Source: Apirhabdus apintestini
GTDB taxonomy: Bacteria > Pseudomonadota > Gammaproteobacteria > Enterobacterales > Enterobacteriaceae
NCBI GenBank assembly: GCA_033977085.1
Contig: CP138906.1
Span: 3,844,001-3,908,000 of the forward strand
Reading direction: 5' to 3'
DNA: 64,000 bases
Shown here: piece by piece, positions 1-11,619 of the stretch
How the letters are laid out: each line of letters begins with the position of its first letter
Position numbering within the stretch: the first letter of the stretch is position 1
The notes under the pieces: model-generated
The model's database searches: none
What the model was told of the DNA's origin: nothing
Seen by the model: the letters and a program-made list of their open reading frames with translations, nothing else
Translations under genes and position numbers: made by a program

Positions 1-415
1 CGCAAATCATTCACATATAAAGCCATAAAACAAAGAAGTATCACAATAAAACCCTTAAAAATTATTTTCAATGGCGCTTCATTATTAGAAGAGATTGCGC
101 GTCGCGCCGCTCTTGCTTTAAGGCTGGATAAATATAGCTGGCGGTTGGGAGGCATTAGTGAGGATTATTCATCACCGGCAGGCCAGTCAAAGTACGCCCC
201 TTTGGATACTACCTTCGTTCAGGCTTTGCCTGCATGTCTGAGCGGCAAAATACCTTTCACCGAGACTCCCCGCCACGCCCTACAATCCAATCCAGTTAAT
301 GCGGCGTTTACCTGCGCCGCGCTAACGCTCATTTCAGCCAAACGACGATTAGGCTGATATGCTGGGGAGCCACCCTGAACGCCCGGGCGATATACCACCC
401 GGCGGACCTACGCCA
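1..415. other. no supportable gene at left edge
   Basis: A plus-strand frame is open from about position 80 to 357 but has no recognisable family, no clear ribosome binding site and no conserved motif. It may be the tail of a gene cut by the window edge or simply non-coding DNA downstream of the fimbrial operon. I make no functional call. Confidence 0.3.
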
Positions 416-1626
416 TTATTTATAATTAATGGTGTAGGTCACCTGCGCGGAAACATTCCCCGCTTTAACCGGTTTGCCCGTTGCAATTAGCCGGGCTGAG
501 AGCGGGATCACAATACTGGCTGCACCATTATTCGCCAGAGTTTGCGTGTATTCGCTGCCCAGCGATACCGGCAAATTGGCGCTGCCGCCTTTTGATACCT
601 GCACGGCAATGCCCTCTGCCTGCCCAACCCCGCCTTTGGTAGCCACAATCCCTTTCGCGCTATCCAGGTTACCCTGATTACCGTTAAGCGTTACGCCAAG
701 AACATTGTTGGTATAGGCAGCAAAGGTGGTTGGTCCTACGGTGTAACTACCGCTAATCTGCGCCTGATCAAACTTGCTGTCCCCTTTATTCTGATAACCG
801 GTAAATTTTTGACAGTTGGTTAAACGAATGGATGCATCTTTCCAGGGCGTGGGCGTAGCCGCTGAAATTTGAGAGGCAGTATAAGACCCCAGATCGACAT
901 CGACTCGGGCAGGAGTCGTACAGGTAGGAGCGGTAATGTTTACATTGCCAGCAAAATTAATAATCATATATCTGGCGGGGAGCTTATTTACTGTCCCACC
1001 GATGCTGTGCACGCTAAATTCCACGCGCGGCAGCGTAAGCGCATTTAGCGCCGCCGGTGCCACCGGCCCAGTTTTTACCAGCATAAAGGTCAAATTACGC
1101 CGATGAAGATTCCCAGTTGTAAAAAACTTTTTTCGTTCTGTACCAGTAAGGGTAGCGGTTGCCTGTACACCATCTAAACTAGATTGATCGGCAATTGCCT
1201 CAAGCGTAGAGGTAACATAATGCCCGAGAAGGTAATAACGCACCCCAATACCCGGAACACTTGTTTGATAAGTATAGTCATCACTGCCGACTAAAACACC
1301 ATTCGCTACCCGGTTACGCAGCCCAGACTTACCGTTTCGGTGCCCGTTCCCGACGGAATGTAACACTCGACTATCGAAATTAAACTTGTACCGTTTACCG
1401 CATTAAGGCGCCCGCGGAAAAGCACGGTGCCAACGGGAAGATCGTCAGTGGCCGAAATCGTCGGCACGGTATCAAGCTGAATAGTTGGCTTCCCACCGGT
1501 GGGTGATATTTCACAGGTGGCCGCAGCCGCCGTCTCACCGACACACGCATAGAGCATAACGCTGGCCAGAGCGCCATACAGTCCCCACCGTTTTACTCTA
1601 ATTTTTACTTTAGCGGCGATGCGCAT
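416..1626 (-). pseudogene. two-domain fimbrial tip adhesin, frameshifted
   Basis: Last gene of fimbrial operon 1. The N-terminal part has a signal peptide ending around ETAAAA and a first mature Cys (TCEIS), then a lectin-like domain. The second half is a pilin domain that ends in YTINYK, the penultimate-aromatic C-terminus that pairs with the periplasmic chaperone. The size of about 400 residues and the position after a minor pilin fit a FimH-like tip adhesin that would bind host or surface receptors. The chosen ATG at 1626 follows a GAGAGG ribosome site at normal spacing. The two frames join near 1322, where SLG-LRNRVANG needs four G but only three are present, so one base is lost from a G run. 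Its ligand cannot be inferred. Confidence 0.75.
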
Positions 1627-1654
1627 AGGTGCCTCTCTTTTGTCCACAAAACGG

Positions 1655-2178
1655 TCAGTTATATTTCAGGGTAACGGTCATCACGGCGCTAAGCGTGCCC
1701 GGACTGACCGGCGTAGCCGTCGCCAAATAATAAACCGCCAGATCCTGTACGCTGCCTTTACCTGCACTTAGAGTAATAGGATACGTTTGCGAACCAGCGG
1801 GATCGTTGAATAGCTGCGGTTGATTACCCTTTCTGATGCCAAACGCAACGTTCGTGGCGCTGCCCGTCGCGGCTATCTCCGGCCCGCTTACCGCTTTATC
1901 TTTAGACACAACTACCGATAACGCGCCATCGGCGACATCGGCGCACTGCGTAACGTTAATCACAAACGAGGTGGCTCCCGCCGTCATGCCTTTTGCAGTG
2001 AGAGACGACGTAGAGATATTGGGCAAATCGACCGTGGCATGGGTTAAGCCGTTGACGTCTACTGAACAGGTAGCAGAGGTAATTTTCGCCGAAAAATCCA
2101 GCATACCGGGCTGACCGCCGAGGCGCCAAAGCTCATTATTCCCAACAGCGCGCCAACGTATTTGCTCATTGTTTTCAT
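1655..2178 (-). pseudogene. minor fimbrial subunit, frameshifted after signal peptide
   Basis: Type 1-like pilin family. The ATG at 2178 follows AAGG and starts a good signal peptide (MKTMSKYVGALLGIMSFGASA). The mature part lies in another frame: DFSAKITSATCSVDV carries the first pilin Cys and SFVINVTQC the second, and the protein ends in VTLKYN, the chaperone-recognition tail. The frames meet near 2110-2120, just after signal cleavage, and a single missing base in the GGCGG stretch would restore them. It lies 28 bp upstream of the adhesin and about 30 bp downstream of the usher, so it is probably an adaptor or minor tip subunit of the same fimbria. The frameshift may be a consensus error. 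Confidence 0.75.
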
Positions 2179-2209
2179 TGAACATCCTTATATTCTTAAT
2201 TCGTTAAAC

Positions 2210-4793
2210 CTACAGGCATAGGGATTCGAGATGAATAAAGTTCTTCGTATCGCCATTACCGGCAGCAAGCTGCTGAAGAACGGAATAACGAATGTGGCAC
2301 TGCTCCTGCGCAGCGGCTCCCCACTGCACCGTCAGCGTTCCTTCTTCTTTATCGACCCGAGCATAGGCCTGCCCGGCCTGCCCGACGCTGCCTATATTCG
2401 TATTTTTATCGTCATATACTCCGGCGCCAAAGGGCACAGGTTCACCTGACGCAAGGCGCGCGCTAATCAATAGGGGAATTCCCCGGTGAGTTTTAAATAC
2501 CACTTTTCCAACCGCACCCGCATAAGGCGCGATTTTTTCACTGGTATTCTCAAGTTCCACGTTATCGCCTAACCCGCGCGGATCGAGCGTAATTTCATTC
2601 ATCTCATAAGGGTTAAGATAGGGCACTGCGGCGTGTCCCCGAGGGTCTATCCTTACGCCGGAATAACCGCTGACTTTAGCGCCTGAAGCGCCTTTCGCCT
2701 CGACAATAGCAAAGGTATCTCCGGTATAGGGCGTTCCTGTAATACCCCACGGCCAGGCCAGTACTGTCCCTGACGCATTGAGGGAGGTATTTTGATATCC
2801 CTTTCCTGCGCCATAGGTTGCAGTAAAGTGCGTATAGGGCGAGCGCCAGCCGCCATTTAGCGCAACGCTGTTGCCGGCATCGCGCCCATAGCGCATCGCT
2901 GTCATGCCATAGTTATATTGATTATCGTCACCGAAGGTTCCGGAAACGCCGAGTTGCTCACCGTTATTTCCGCCCCCATCGCGATTAAGACTTACGTTCA
3001 ACGTGGGCGAATAACGCCCACCAAACGGTATCGTAAAATTGAGTGAACCGCTGCTTTCCATTCTGCCGTTAATAGTCCGCACGCGACCAACGCTAAGGCT
3101 GTAGCTAATATTCTTCCAGCTATTGCTATACCCTACCTGGTACTGTAAATCGGCGCTGCCGTTATTCCAGTAATCCTGGGTATAGCCGGTTAAATAGACT
3201 TGTCCACCGTTGCCTGGCAGCCCCTGATTCATGGTGATATTAAAACGGTTTTTCGGGCGCCAGACGCCATTCACATCGCGGCCACGGCGCACTTCATCCA
3301 GCGAACGCATCGCGGCCAGGTAATCAAAATAGCCTGAAGTAGAAAACCGATAGGCCGCGATGGTCAGGTTACTATTTGTAACGGGCAGATATTTACTGTA
3401 ACTAAGCTGATAGCTCTGACCGGTCATCCGTGATGATTGCAGATCCACCTTTGCTTGCGTGATATCGGCTGAAATCGCCCCAAAAGCCGTACTCACAGCC
3501 AGCCCGGCCTGAACGGCGTTGTAATCGTTTCCGGCACTCTGAACACCACCGTATCCGGTCAGAGTATTGGTTAACCCGCGCTGATACGTTAACTGATACG
3601 AGCTCAGGGCGAAAGTGCAGTGACGGATCGTTAAACTGCCCCAGTACAAAATCATAGTGGTGCGCGCCGGGACGTAGTAGCTGTGTGACTGAAGCATAGG
3701 GAACCAAAAAGCTTTGCGACGATCCATCCGCCTCGGTCACAATAACTTCCAGATTTCCACCGTAGCCGGTGGGATAAAGATCGTTAATAACGAATGCCCC
3801 GGGCGACACCGTCGTTTCGTATATTACGCGATCGCTTTGCCGGATTGTTACCCGGGCATTTGTGCGCGCAATACCGCGAATATCAGGAGCGTAACCGCGA
3901 CGCGATTGCGGCTGCATGCGCTCATCGCTGACCAGTTCGACACCGCGAAACGGCAGCGTATCAAATAGCATACCCCGCGTGTTCGCCTCACCTAACCGAA
4001 TGCGACCTTTAATCGCAGGAATATCTCGCTGCACATAATTGTTGAGGCTTTGATACTGACCACCGGAATTCTGCTGCCAGTTATAGTTACCATCATGACG
4101 AAAATACCAGCCGCCGATATTTACCCCGCCGTTCAACCCTAAATAGCCTGAGCGAGAAACATTTTTACGCGCCCGCATTGTGTAGGTGTTCATGCTATAG
4201 CCAAGCAGCAGCGCAGGAATACCGCTATCCCATAATTCCGGGCTGACATAACCGCGTGCGGTATTATTCATCATCGCCTGCGGAATACTGATGTCCAGCC
4301 GCTGAATGCCGGAGTCATAAGTAAGATGCGCCTGAGGTACCAAACGTTGCAGCGAGTAACAGGCCTGCTCGGTACGCAAAGCTTCGCCATAAGAAGGAGG
4401 AAGCTGCGTAGGGTTAAAGCGAATCTTCTTCAAAATTTCCAGCGACAGACAGGGTTCAACGCCCCTGTCCGACGTTTCAACAAATGTCACCGGCTGGTGC
4501 GTTATCAATTCATCATTGACATAAATATCGGTCGGCCAGACGCCAGGCAGCGCTGAACCGGAATGGGCAAAGCGCGTTAAATCAACGGCGCTTTCGCCGG
4601 AAACATTAAGAAATGAAGTATCAAAGCTTACAGTTTGGTCGTCGCCATCTACTGCCGGCGCATGTTCACCTGTATCTATTCCATCTGATACGGGCTGCAC
4701 CGGCTCCAGAGTTTGCGCCAGCGCCTGAAAAGAAGGCAACATAGCACCAGCGATACTTAAAGAAAGTAACGAATAACGGAAAAAGCAGCGCAT
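2210..4793 (-). pseudogene. fimbrial outer-membrane usher, frameshifted
   Basis: PapC/FimD-type usher of about 860 residues, the outer-membrane pore that assembles pilins delivered by the chaperone. It has a signal peptide, then the usher N-terminal domain (FDTSFLNVSG, DIYVNDELI), the beta-barrel with plug region (NDLYPTGYGGNLEVIVTEADG) and the C-terminal domains ending at LESLCL. The N-terminal frame (to about 3600) and C-terminal frame are shifted at GAGCTC, 3600-3605. Removing the G before AGCTC gives LHFRPSSYQLTYQRG, a continuous usher barrel. This gain of one base resembles the events in glpK, usher 2 and 16S rRNA. Upstream is the chaperone gene, downstream the minor pilin, all one operon. 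Confidence 0.85.
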
Positions 4794-4838
4794 AATGAAA
4801 CAGTCCTTGTTTACGTTATGGTATTAATTAAAGCTGCG

Positions 4839-5566
4839 CTACAGACTGGCCTGAACGGTTTTTATAGCTCCCCAATCATTAATATATTCATAAACAATTC
4901 GGGCTCCGCTTTGTATTGCTGAATTATCTTTAAGTTTAAATTCATATTTTCCGTAAGGCGCAACCATTTCCCCTCCAGCAGCGTGCTTTGCCCGTTTTTC
5001 TGAAGAGAAATAGAAACAAGAGAGACATAATAGGGCGATGCGTTTTCTGCTATTAATGTATTCCCCACTTTTTTCCATTTAATTTTTTCCGCAGCGGTGA
5101 TAGCTTTTTCACTATCAGCCAATGCTGCCGGGCGATAAAACAATTTAATTCGCGTACGAAAAGCTACCTGTAATCGATTAGGAGCCGCATTCTTATTCAC
5201 CGGCGGAATTTCTAATACATTCAGCCAATAAACCGATTCCTTATCTTCTGGCAGCGCTGGAACACCCGTGTAACTCAAACGAAGCGTTTGGCTTTTACCG
5301 GCATTAATTCGATTAATAGGCGGAGTCAGGATAAACGGCGTATTAATTTTTTCTGGTTTCGCGTCCACATCACCTGTGTCTATCCAGCTTTGGGCTAATA
5401 CCGGCGCTTTCCCGCTATTGGATAACTTCACGGTAACTTCTTTTTCATTTCCGGCATATACTACGCGTGTACCACTAATAATAATACTAGCCTGCGTAGG
5501 CGCAGATGCCAGAATATAAGCAAACACGCTATAACGTAATACGCTCTGCAGGCTTTTGAAAAACAT
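4839..5566 (-). pseudogene. periplasmic fimbrial chaperone, C-terminus frameshifted
   Basis: PapD/FimC family two-Ig-domain chaperone that binds pilins by donor-strand complementation. It has a signal peptide, then SIIISGTRVVYAGNEKEVTVKLSN, the usual first strands with the conserved Arg. SQTLRLSYTG and the VYWLNVLEIPP strand motif follow. LQVAFRTRIKLFYRP is the domain linker with the pilin-binding Lys region. The ATG at 5566 follows a strong AGGAGG. The native frame breaks at about 4971: LLEGEMVAPYGKYEF needs five G but four are present. The uncorrected frame ends at 4862 after 234 residues, with a wrong final segment. Adhesin, pilins and usher lie in the same operon. Confidence 0.85.
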
Positions 5567-5617
5567 AATTCCTCCTGAAACCCGTGGTTACCCTGGGTTA
5601 TTTTTATTATCTTGAGT

Positions 5618-6180
5618 TTATTTATACTGAAGGTTATATACGACGCTGCTGGTAACTTTACCGGCTGTCGTTTTACCATTGGCATAGTATTCCACGGCAT
5701 AAGGCAGCTGGGCTGAACCATCAACCTGATTAATATCTACAAATGCCATATCTGTTGTTTGCGCAGAATCCCCAACTTTGATTGTTTTATAACCACCCGA
5801 AGCATCCAGGAGCTGTAAATCAACATTGGTAGCGCCACCGGTCATGGTGTTTTTCAGGCGGCCACTGCTTAAATCAACGCTCTCTCCCGGCTGGAAAAAG
5901 CAGCGACTTTAGACATACCACCGCTGGCAACGGTGCAGTTTGTTAGATTGAAAACAAAGCTCGTGCGCCCGGTGGTGTTTCCAGCAGTCGTCAGTTCATT
6001 CACGCTAACTACCGGCAGCGCAATAGCAGCATCGGTACCCTGCCCGTTAATATCGACATCGCAGGTGGTATCCGTTAATTCACCATTGAACGTTACTGTT
6101 CCGGTAGAGGCCGCTTGTGCAGACATACCTGTCATTGCCAATGCTGCCATTAGAGAGAGCGACACGATTGATTTTTTCAT
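5618..6180 (-). pseudogene. major fimbrial subunit (type 1-like pilin), frameshifted
   Basis: First gene of fimbrial operon 1. Starting at ATG 6180 the product has a signal peptide (MKKSIVSLSLMAALAMTGMSAQA), then TGTVTFNGELTDTTCDVDING with the first pilin Cys, SFVFNLTNC with the second, and an end at VVYNLQYK, the aromatic chaperone-binding terminus. The length, about 187 residues, is typical of FimA-like shaft subunits. The two halves are in different frames at about 5893: SKVAAFFQPGESVDLSSG needs one more T in a T run. About 50 bp separate it from the chaperone gene. Expression would start from the AT-rich region upstream; I did not identify an invertible switch. Confidence 0.8.
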
Positions 6181-7124
6181 CTTCTTTAGTCCCTTGAAAT
6201 ATTGAAGGTTCACTATTTACCGTCATTGATAAATTCCATTTTCTTAGCCAGCCAGGCATAAAGCATCACTTCCAAAATGAATAAGCAGTCATTTTGATAG
6301 TTATAGATACCGTTAGCAGAACTAAGTATGGGGATATCCTAATAAGATAATTCTCATAAATCAAAGATGAATATTCTTATATTTAAATAAATTAAAAATC
6401 AATGAGTTATGATTTATAGTTGCGATTTTGTTGATATAATTCCCACTTTAAATGACCACGTATTTTACCTCTCCAAAGTTTAATAGTTATTACCTATCCA
6501 TATAATAAAAATAGCCTATTTAATATTTCATGAATAACTAACATTCCGTAAAAAAGGCGCAATAAAATATAAGAGCAATCATTTCATGCTGATAAATCCG
6601 CAGAGATAAAAAGTAAAAGTGATTGGCACAAAAATTATACTTCAAGCTATAAATTTTCACTTGCGCCTGTATTACAGGCATCTCATCAACGGATAAGAAT
6701 GACGTAGAAAATGAGCCTGATTTACATATTCTGGATGTTTATTTACAGCCCTCCACACCTAATAAGAACCTGAGCACTTAATAAAAAAACTTTAACTATC
6801 TATATATATTCATACCAATAGCAGTTATTCATTAATGAACCTCCTGCCATATCACCCTGCTCAATGGGCCGCAGCCGACACCCTGACAACTTGCTAATCA
6901 TTAAATACGTCAGATAACTCTTGGATTATTCAACCGCGCTGTCGCGCCATTAGTGGAATAGTTCTATTGCGAGGATGGATTAATGGCTTAAGTCTCGTTT
7001 AAACCCAAAAAACAATCGTTAATCTTAGTGAAGTGGTGCAGATGGCGCGGGGGTGAGGTATGTAATCGATAATCAAGATAAACCTGGTTGACGTTAGGGC
7101 AGCGCTATCGCCCTCTTCTTGCAT
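6181..7124. other. AT-rich intergenic region upstream of fimbrial operon 1
   Basis: About 940 bp with no supportable gene on either strand. It is much richer in A and T than the flanking genes and must hold the promoter of the fimbrial operon. I looked for short inverted repeats that could mark a fim-type invertible switch and saw none by eye. Confidence 0.5.
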
Positions 7125-7149
7125 AAAAAAGGGCGCCTGTAAGCGCCCC
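7125..7149 (-). terminator. rho-independent terminator after DUF1120 gene
   Basis: On the minus strand a GGGCGC / GCGCCC stem with a short loop is followed by six T. It lies about 20 bp beyond the stop of the DUF1120 gene that ends at 7171, so it ends fimbrial locus 2. Confidence 0.75.
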
Positions 7150-7170
7150 GCTGTATCGGTCATACAGAAA

Positions 7171-7872
7171 TTACAGGTAATAAATTTCCAGCGTCGTCTG
7201 ACCATTCAGATGAACTGCTTTGGTTAAATCCAGTTCTGAAGCTTTATTGATAGCAGCCTGTACAGAAAGTTCGCCCTTCATCGTCGTAAAGGCTACAGGA
7301 ACGAGCTCACCGGCTTTCGCCCAGGTATAATATTTATTGGTACCAATTACCGCACCGTTAGTGTCAGCTTTAGACCATACGGTTGCCTGAGTTGGCACAG
7401 AATTACTATACAGCGAGTCTACCGCATCGGTGCTGCCGTCCAGCGATACTGAACCCGGCGCCATCCACATGGTATAAGCACCAATTTTCGCATTTTCATC
7501 CGTCAGGCCCAGCCCGCTCATGGACGTTGAAGCACTAATAACGGTTTTAGTCGGATTTGAGAACTGCTTGCCGATCGGTTTTACAACGCTATCGCTCTGA
7601 GCATCAATACCGTGGAATGAGGCTTTTGCAGGCGCATCACAGGTAATGCTAAACGGAATGCTTTTCACAGGCAGAACGGTGAAATCATCGGCTGCCAGCG
7701 TAGAGGCTTTGATAGTACCATAATCAACGACCGCACCGCCGTCCAGCGTCGGGGTACAGGCAGCCGGAACAATTGTACCAATAACTTTGACATCAACGCT
7801 ATCAGCAGCCATCGCCTGCCCGCCAACTACGGCTAAAAGAGATGCAGCCAGAATGTGTTTTGCCATTTTCAT
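7171..7872 (-). CDS. DUF1120 family secreted fimbrial-like protein
   Basis: Intact 233-residue protein with a signal peptide (MKMAKHILAASLLAVVGGQAMA) and the DUF1120 pattern: VDVKVIGTIVPAACTPTL, a DYGTIKAS segment, LPVKSIPFSITCDAP with a second Cys, and a C-terminus ending LEIYYL. These proteins are found beside chaperone-usher genes and are thought to be fimbrial subunits or surface proteins; their biochemical role is not established. The start has an AAGGA ribosome site. It is a paralogue of the gene at 8227-8925, with the same layout and similar motifs. It is one of the few larger ORFs in the window without an internal frameshift. Confidence 0.8.
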   Translation of the reverse strand: MKMAKHILAASLLAVVGGQAMAADSVDVKVIGTIVPAACTPTLDGGAVVDYGTIKASTLAADDFTVLPVKSIPFSITCDAPAKASFHGIDAQSDSVVKPIGKQFSNPTKTVISASTSMSGLGLTDENAKIGAYTMWMAPGSVSLDGSTDAVDSLYSNSVPTQATVWSKADTNGAVIGTNKYYTWAKAGELVPVAFTTMKGELSVQAAINKASELDLTKAVHLNGQTTLEIYYL

Positions 7873-8226
7873 AAATCTATATCCTTAATCACCGCGCCAG
7901 TCTGGCGCTTTCCTTGGTGGGAGGTCTGCTAATTAGACCATTTTGCGACATATGCCTATGAGCATATGGCACGTTCTTCATTACGATATCGATATCACTT
8001 TCTCTAAAGAAGCGGGTATTAATATCGCAATCTAAGAAAATTAAAATCCATTTTATTTTATGTCAGCGTTTAAACAATTCACCGTCATAAAAATATATTC
8101 AACAACTAATAACGTTATTATTAAACCATCCTGATCTGACAATTAAAAGCAGTGAGGAACTCATTTATGTCATTCCAGATTTTTCACCTACCCAAATAAG
8201 CTCTTTCTTATTATGAGAAAATAATG
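7873..8226. other. intergenic, no gene seen
   Basis: About 350 bp of AT-rich DNA between the two DUF1120 genes, with no open frame or clear terminator. The length suggests that the downstream copy may have its own promoter. Confidence 0.5.
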
Positions 8227-8925
8227 CTAAATATAATACAACTCTATAGTTGCTAATCCATCAAACTCAACCGGCTGGCGGAGATCCAAAGCAGCGCCTT
8301 TATTTACCGCTGCCTGTACGGATAATGTCCCCGTCATAGTTTTAAACGCCGCCGGCACCGCTGTGGGTGAAAGGCTCCAGCTATAATAGATATTCAGCGG
8401 ACTGGTTATAAGCGCGGCGCCAAGCTGTGGCACGGTCCACGTCGAAGATGCCGTCGGCGCTGCCTGCGTCATTAACGCATTTTCCGCTGAAACACCGTCA
8501 AGCTTCACTGAGGGTGTATCGATCCACATCCGATAGCCGCCAATATTACTACTACCGCTTTTCCCTAATCCGAACATCCACGACGAATTATTAATCACCG
8601 TATGGGCTGGATCGTTCATGGTTTTCCCTACCGGTCTGACCAGGGTACCCGCGCGCGCATCCACACCGCGAAGCGCAACTTTCGCCGCGGAGTCACAGCG
8701 AATACTGAACCCCAGTGTTTTCACCGGCAATACCGTGTAGTCGGCAGTATCAATACTGCTCGCTTTTATAGTCCCATAATTAAAGGTGCCATTTTGTTCA
8801 ACGACGGGGGTACAGGCGACAGGAACCATTGTGGTCACAATTTTAATATCCAGCGTTTCCGACGCCAGTACAGCGCCAGGCAACATTGTCAGCATGGCAA
8901 TCAGCGTATAGCGTACTGCGTTCAT
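8227..8925 (-). CDS. DUF1120 family secreted fimbrial-like protein
   Basis: Intact 232-residue protein starting at ATG 8925 after AAGGAAAAGAAG; an upstream in-frame extension to 9051 has no signal peptide and overlaps the previous gene, so I reject it. The signal peptide is MNAVRYTLIAMLTMLPGAVLA. Like its neighbour it has KIVTTMVPVACTPVV, NYGTIKASS, LPVKTLGFSIRCDS and an end at IELYYI, which marks the DUF1120 family. It lies 55 bp downstream of a pilin-like gene and usher 2, so it is likely part of that fimbrial locus. The two DUF1120 copies probably arose by tandem duplication. Confidence 0.8.
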   Translation of the reverse strand: MNAVRYTLIAMLTMLPGAVLASETLDIKIVTTMVPVACTPVVEQNGTFNYGTIKASSIDTADYTVLPVKTLGFSIRCDSAAKVALRGVDARAGTLVRPVGKTMNDPAHTVINNSSWMFGLGKSGSSNIGGYRMWIDTPSVKLDGVSAENALMTQAAPTASSTWTVPQLGAALITSPLNIYYSWSLSPTAVPAAFKTMTGTLSVQAAVNKGAALDLRQPVEFDGLATIELYYI

Positions 8926-8980
8926 CTTCTTTTCCTTAATGGCCAGATTTTGTTCAGAATCACCGGTTCCAGGTTCAACG

Positions 8981-9545
8981 TTATCGCACCAGCTCCAGCC
9001 GCAGCCACTCCGCCGTTTGCGTGCGCGCTGCCGGTCGCGTCTCTTCATCATGTAATACCGGCATGACCGCCACGATAACCATTAGCTGCCGCCCTGTAAC
9101 CGGTTCCCCGTTTTTTACTGGTACCAAAACATCCTGCGGCTCTAGCGTCAGCGAGGTCTGGGATTCACCCAGACTCTCTGCACCTTTTTCTGCAGCGCCA
9201 GCATTACGGGTTGGCCGTCCACCTGCGCGCTCATAACCATGACTTTTTGATATCCTGCGGCACCAAAGGCAAATTGGCCATTGCGCTGCGCCCCTGCAAA
9301 ACGCAATTTCAAAACCTGACTTACCGAGCACACTGCCGTCACGGTAATTTGACGCTCACCGGGCGACATTCCTCCCTGAACGCTGGAAACCTGGGCTCGG
9401 GTGTGGGCGCCAAAATCAACAACCGTTTGCCCACTCTGAAGATTACACGTTGGGATAGTGACATCAGGCGCTGCCGGCGGCGCTGCGTGAGCAAATGCCA
9501 GCATTCCCCCATCAACATTCCCCTTTTGCTATAGCGCGTAACCAT
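8981..9545 (-). pseudogene. pilin-like fimbrial protein, two frameshifts
   Basis: After correction the product is about 187 residues: a short signal peptide (MVTRYSKRGMLMGGMLAFAHA), then a pilin-like mature region with PTCNLQSGQTVVDFG and ERQITVTAVCSVSQVLKLRFAG, the two Cys of a fimbrial domain. It has a C-terminus ending RLELVR. Two one-base losses in runs break it: G6 to G5 near 9507 inside the signal peptide, and A6 to A5 near 9185 (LQKKGAESLGESQTSLTLEP). It lies between usher 2 and the DUF1120 genes, so it is likely a structural or tip component of fimbrial locus 2. The exact subfamily is not clear to me. Confidence 0.6.
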
Positions 9546-9582
9546 GCAGTTGTTATATTCCTCACTTTGCCGGCTCCTTTTA

Positions 9583-11551
9583 TCAGCGGCATACCGCATT
9601 CATCTCTTCATATAATAATGTCTCTTCCGGAACTGCTTCCGGGAGTGTATCCAGCGTTACGCTACAGGGTGCCGATTTTACGTCTACATTTAAACGCATT
9701 CCCGGATGCGCATCTGGCAGGAACACACTGCCATCCTCACTCACCACGGTCAGAAATGTATCATCATCGCCATACACTGCCGTACCGGCAGGCAGCGCCT
9801 GCCCGCTGCTGCCTTTGAGCGTAATCAATACGCGTCGCGTAGAAACAAGACCAAAGTCAACGCGCCCAACCGCACCGCGCGCCATGCCTATTTCCTGCAC
9901 GCCGTTGACCACATCCGAGCGGTACCCCAGGCTGCGGGTATCAACTTCAATGGTCGATGTCTGCCAGGCGCCAAGCTCAGGCAATACGGCATAGCCATTC
10001 CTGTCAGTCCACACCGGCCCAGACGGCGTATCAAGCCGAACGCCGCCTTTATTCCCAACTCGTGCAATCCCAAAGGTGTCGCGCACCCGATAAGGCGTCA
10101 TTGTGATACCATGTGCGTGAATCACCATTCCACCGCTGGCCTGAGCTCGACAGGCTGCGATAATTATCTGAATCCCCGGAAGCGCTACCGTTGAGGTTAG
10201 TCCATGGCGTAACGGCACTGAAAGTACCGGTCATCGCGTTAGTTTTACGCTGATTATCGCGGTCTACCGCCAGGCTCCAGTTACGATCACGGCTCAGGGA
10301 CTGATCGAGACGAACGCCATAGCGATCTTTTCCTGCATTGCGATTCATATAGGAACTAATGGAACCTCGATCGCCAAGCGGCAACTGTGCCGTAATGTAA
10401 AGCCGGTCCTCATGTTTCCCATCATAGTTGCCGCTGCTGCGTGACGCGTTCACGTTGAGGTTCACGCGTCCAATCTGGCGGCCCCACCCCAATTGCACCC
10501 AGCTTCACTGCATCGCCTCGCGTCTGAGTACTTCTGGACCAGGATAGATTAAAGCCGCCCAGGACTTCATGCGTCCAGCTAACGCTCGCACCGTATTGGT
10601 CGCGATTTCGGCTATCGTCATTGCTGCGAACTAGTGTTTCACTAAACTCACGGTACCCGTTATCCTGGTGGCTACCGTTGAGATTAACGCTCAGATTATC
10701 CCCAAATGGTTGGGTCAAAGAGAGTGAGCTCAGCCCGCCCTGCTGCGAAGGTGAAGATGCCACAGACTGGGTGTACTGGAAGACCATATTCATCTTCCAG
10801 GGAAATTGGTATTAACGCCTACCGCCCCTGCCTGATAATTATCCGACCATAGGCCACCTGCTTGTATCGCTACGCGTTTAGCCGCCTGAATGCCTCCGGA
10901 AACTACGCCTACTGTAGGGTGACTATCAATTCCGGTCTGATCGTAGCGCCCAACGCCCCACGTCACGCCCGGGGATACGGTTGCACCTTCACGCAAATAC
11001 GCCGAGGCAGGGACAATAAACACCTGCTGCTCGCCGTTACTGCCGCTAACCGTAACTTCCAGATCCGTACGCGTATTCAGGAGCGAGAACCCACTGAGCG
11101 AGAATGGCCCGGCCGGCACCGTAGTGTGCCAGACGGGTATACCTAACTGGCGGATCGTAACCACTGAAGGCGTATCTGCAACGCCAGAGACAATAGCCGC
11201 ACCGCTACTTTTATATAACGCTTGCTCAGGCGTCATTTGAAACCCGATAACCTGACCTACGCCAAACATTCCACCGGTCAGAGGGATTTGCCCAACCTGC
11301 AACGTACTCTTCAATTTTTGAAACGTACGCTGCGCCATCACGTTCTGATAATCAGCCCGGGTTTCCTCGCCAAAGTGATACACGTTTTGGTTACTGCGCA
11401 CCGCCCAGTCCCCTACGTTAAAGCCGGCCTCAGACTGAATTTGCCAGTAGCGCGTATCGCTGCCGGTGCTCCGGCTGGCCATATATTGCGCGTTATAATT
11501 CAAAAGCCCTGCAGCTCCGCCGTGCTGCCACTCTACGGTATCTGCTTCTGG
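9583..11551 (-). pseudogene. fimbrial usher 2, N-terminus lost to IS and frameshifted
   Basis: Beta-barrel and C-terminal part of a chaperone-usher outer-membrane usher. Recognisable segments are VEWQHGGAAGLLNYNAQY, WQIQSEAGFNVGDWAVRSNQN, the plug region LNTRTDLEVTVSGSNGEQQ, barrel strands (NGSHQDNGYREFSETLVR), and C-terminal GGVRLDTPSGPVWTDRNGYAVLP. The start is missing: the gene is cut by the IS21-family element at 11552. Three frame changes occur, near 10798 and 10493 (one base lost from short runs) and at GAGCTC 10143-10148 (one G gained before AGCTC). Because the gene is also truncated by the IS, it is probably a true pseudogene whatever the frameshifts mean. Confidence 0.8.
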
Positions 11552-11619
11552 TGTCAACAACGGGTAAAAAGTGATCCACTTACCGTCACCACCAACGGTC
11601 TAATATTGATCCACCTTGC

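Noticed and set aside
145..357. 70-codon plus-strand frame
   Set aside because: No family, signal or ribosome site; left as undetermined.
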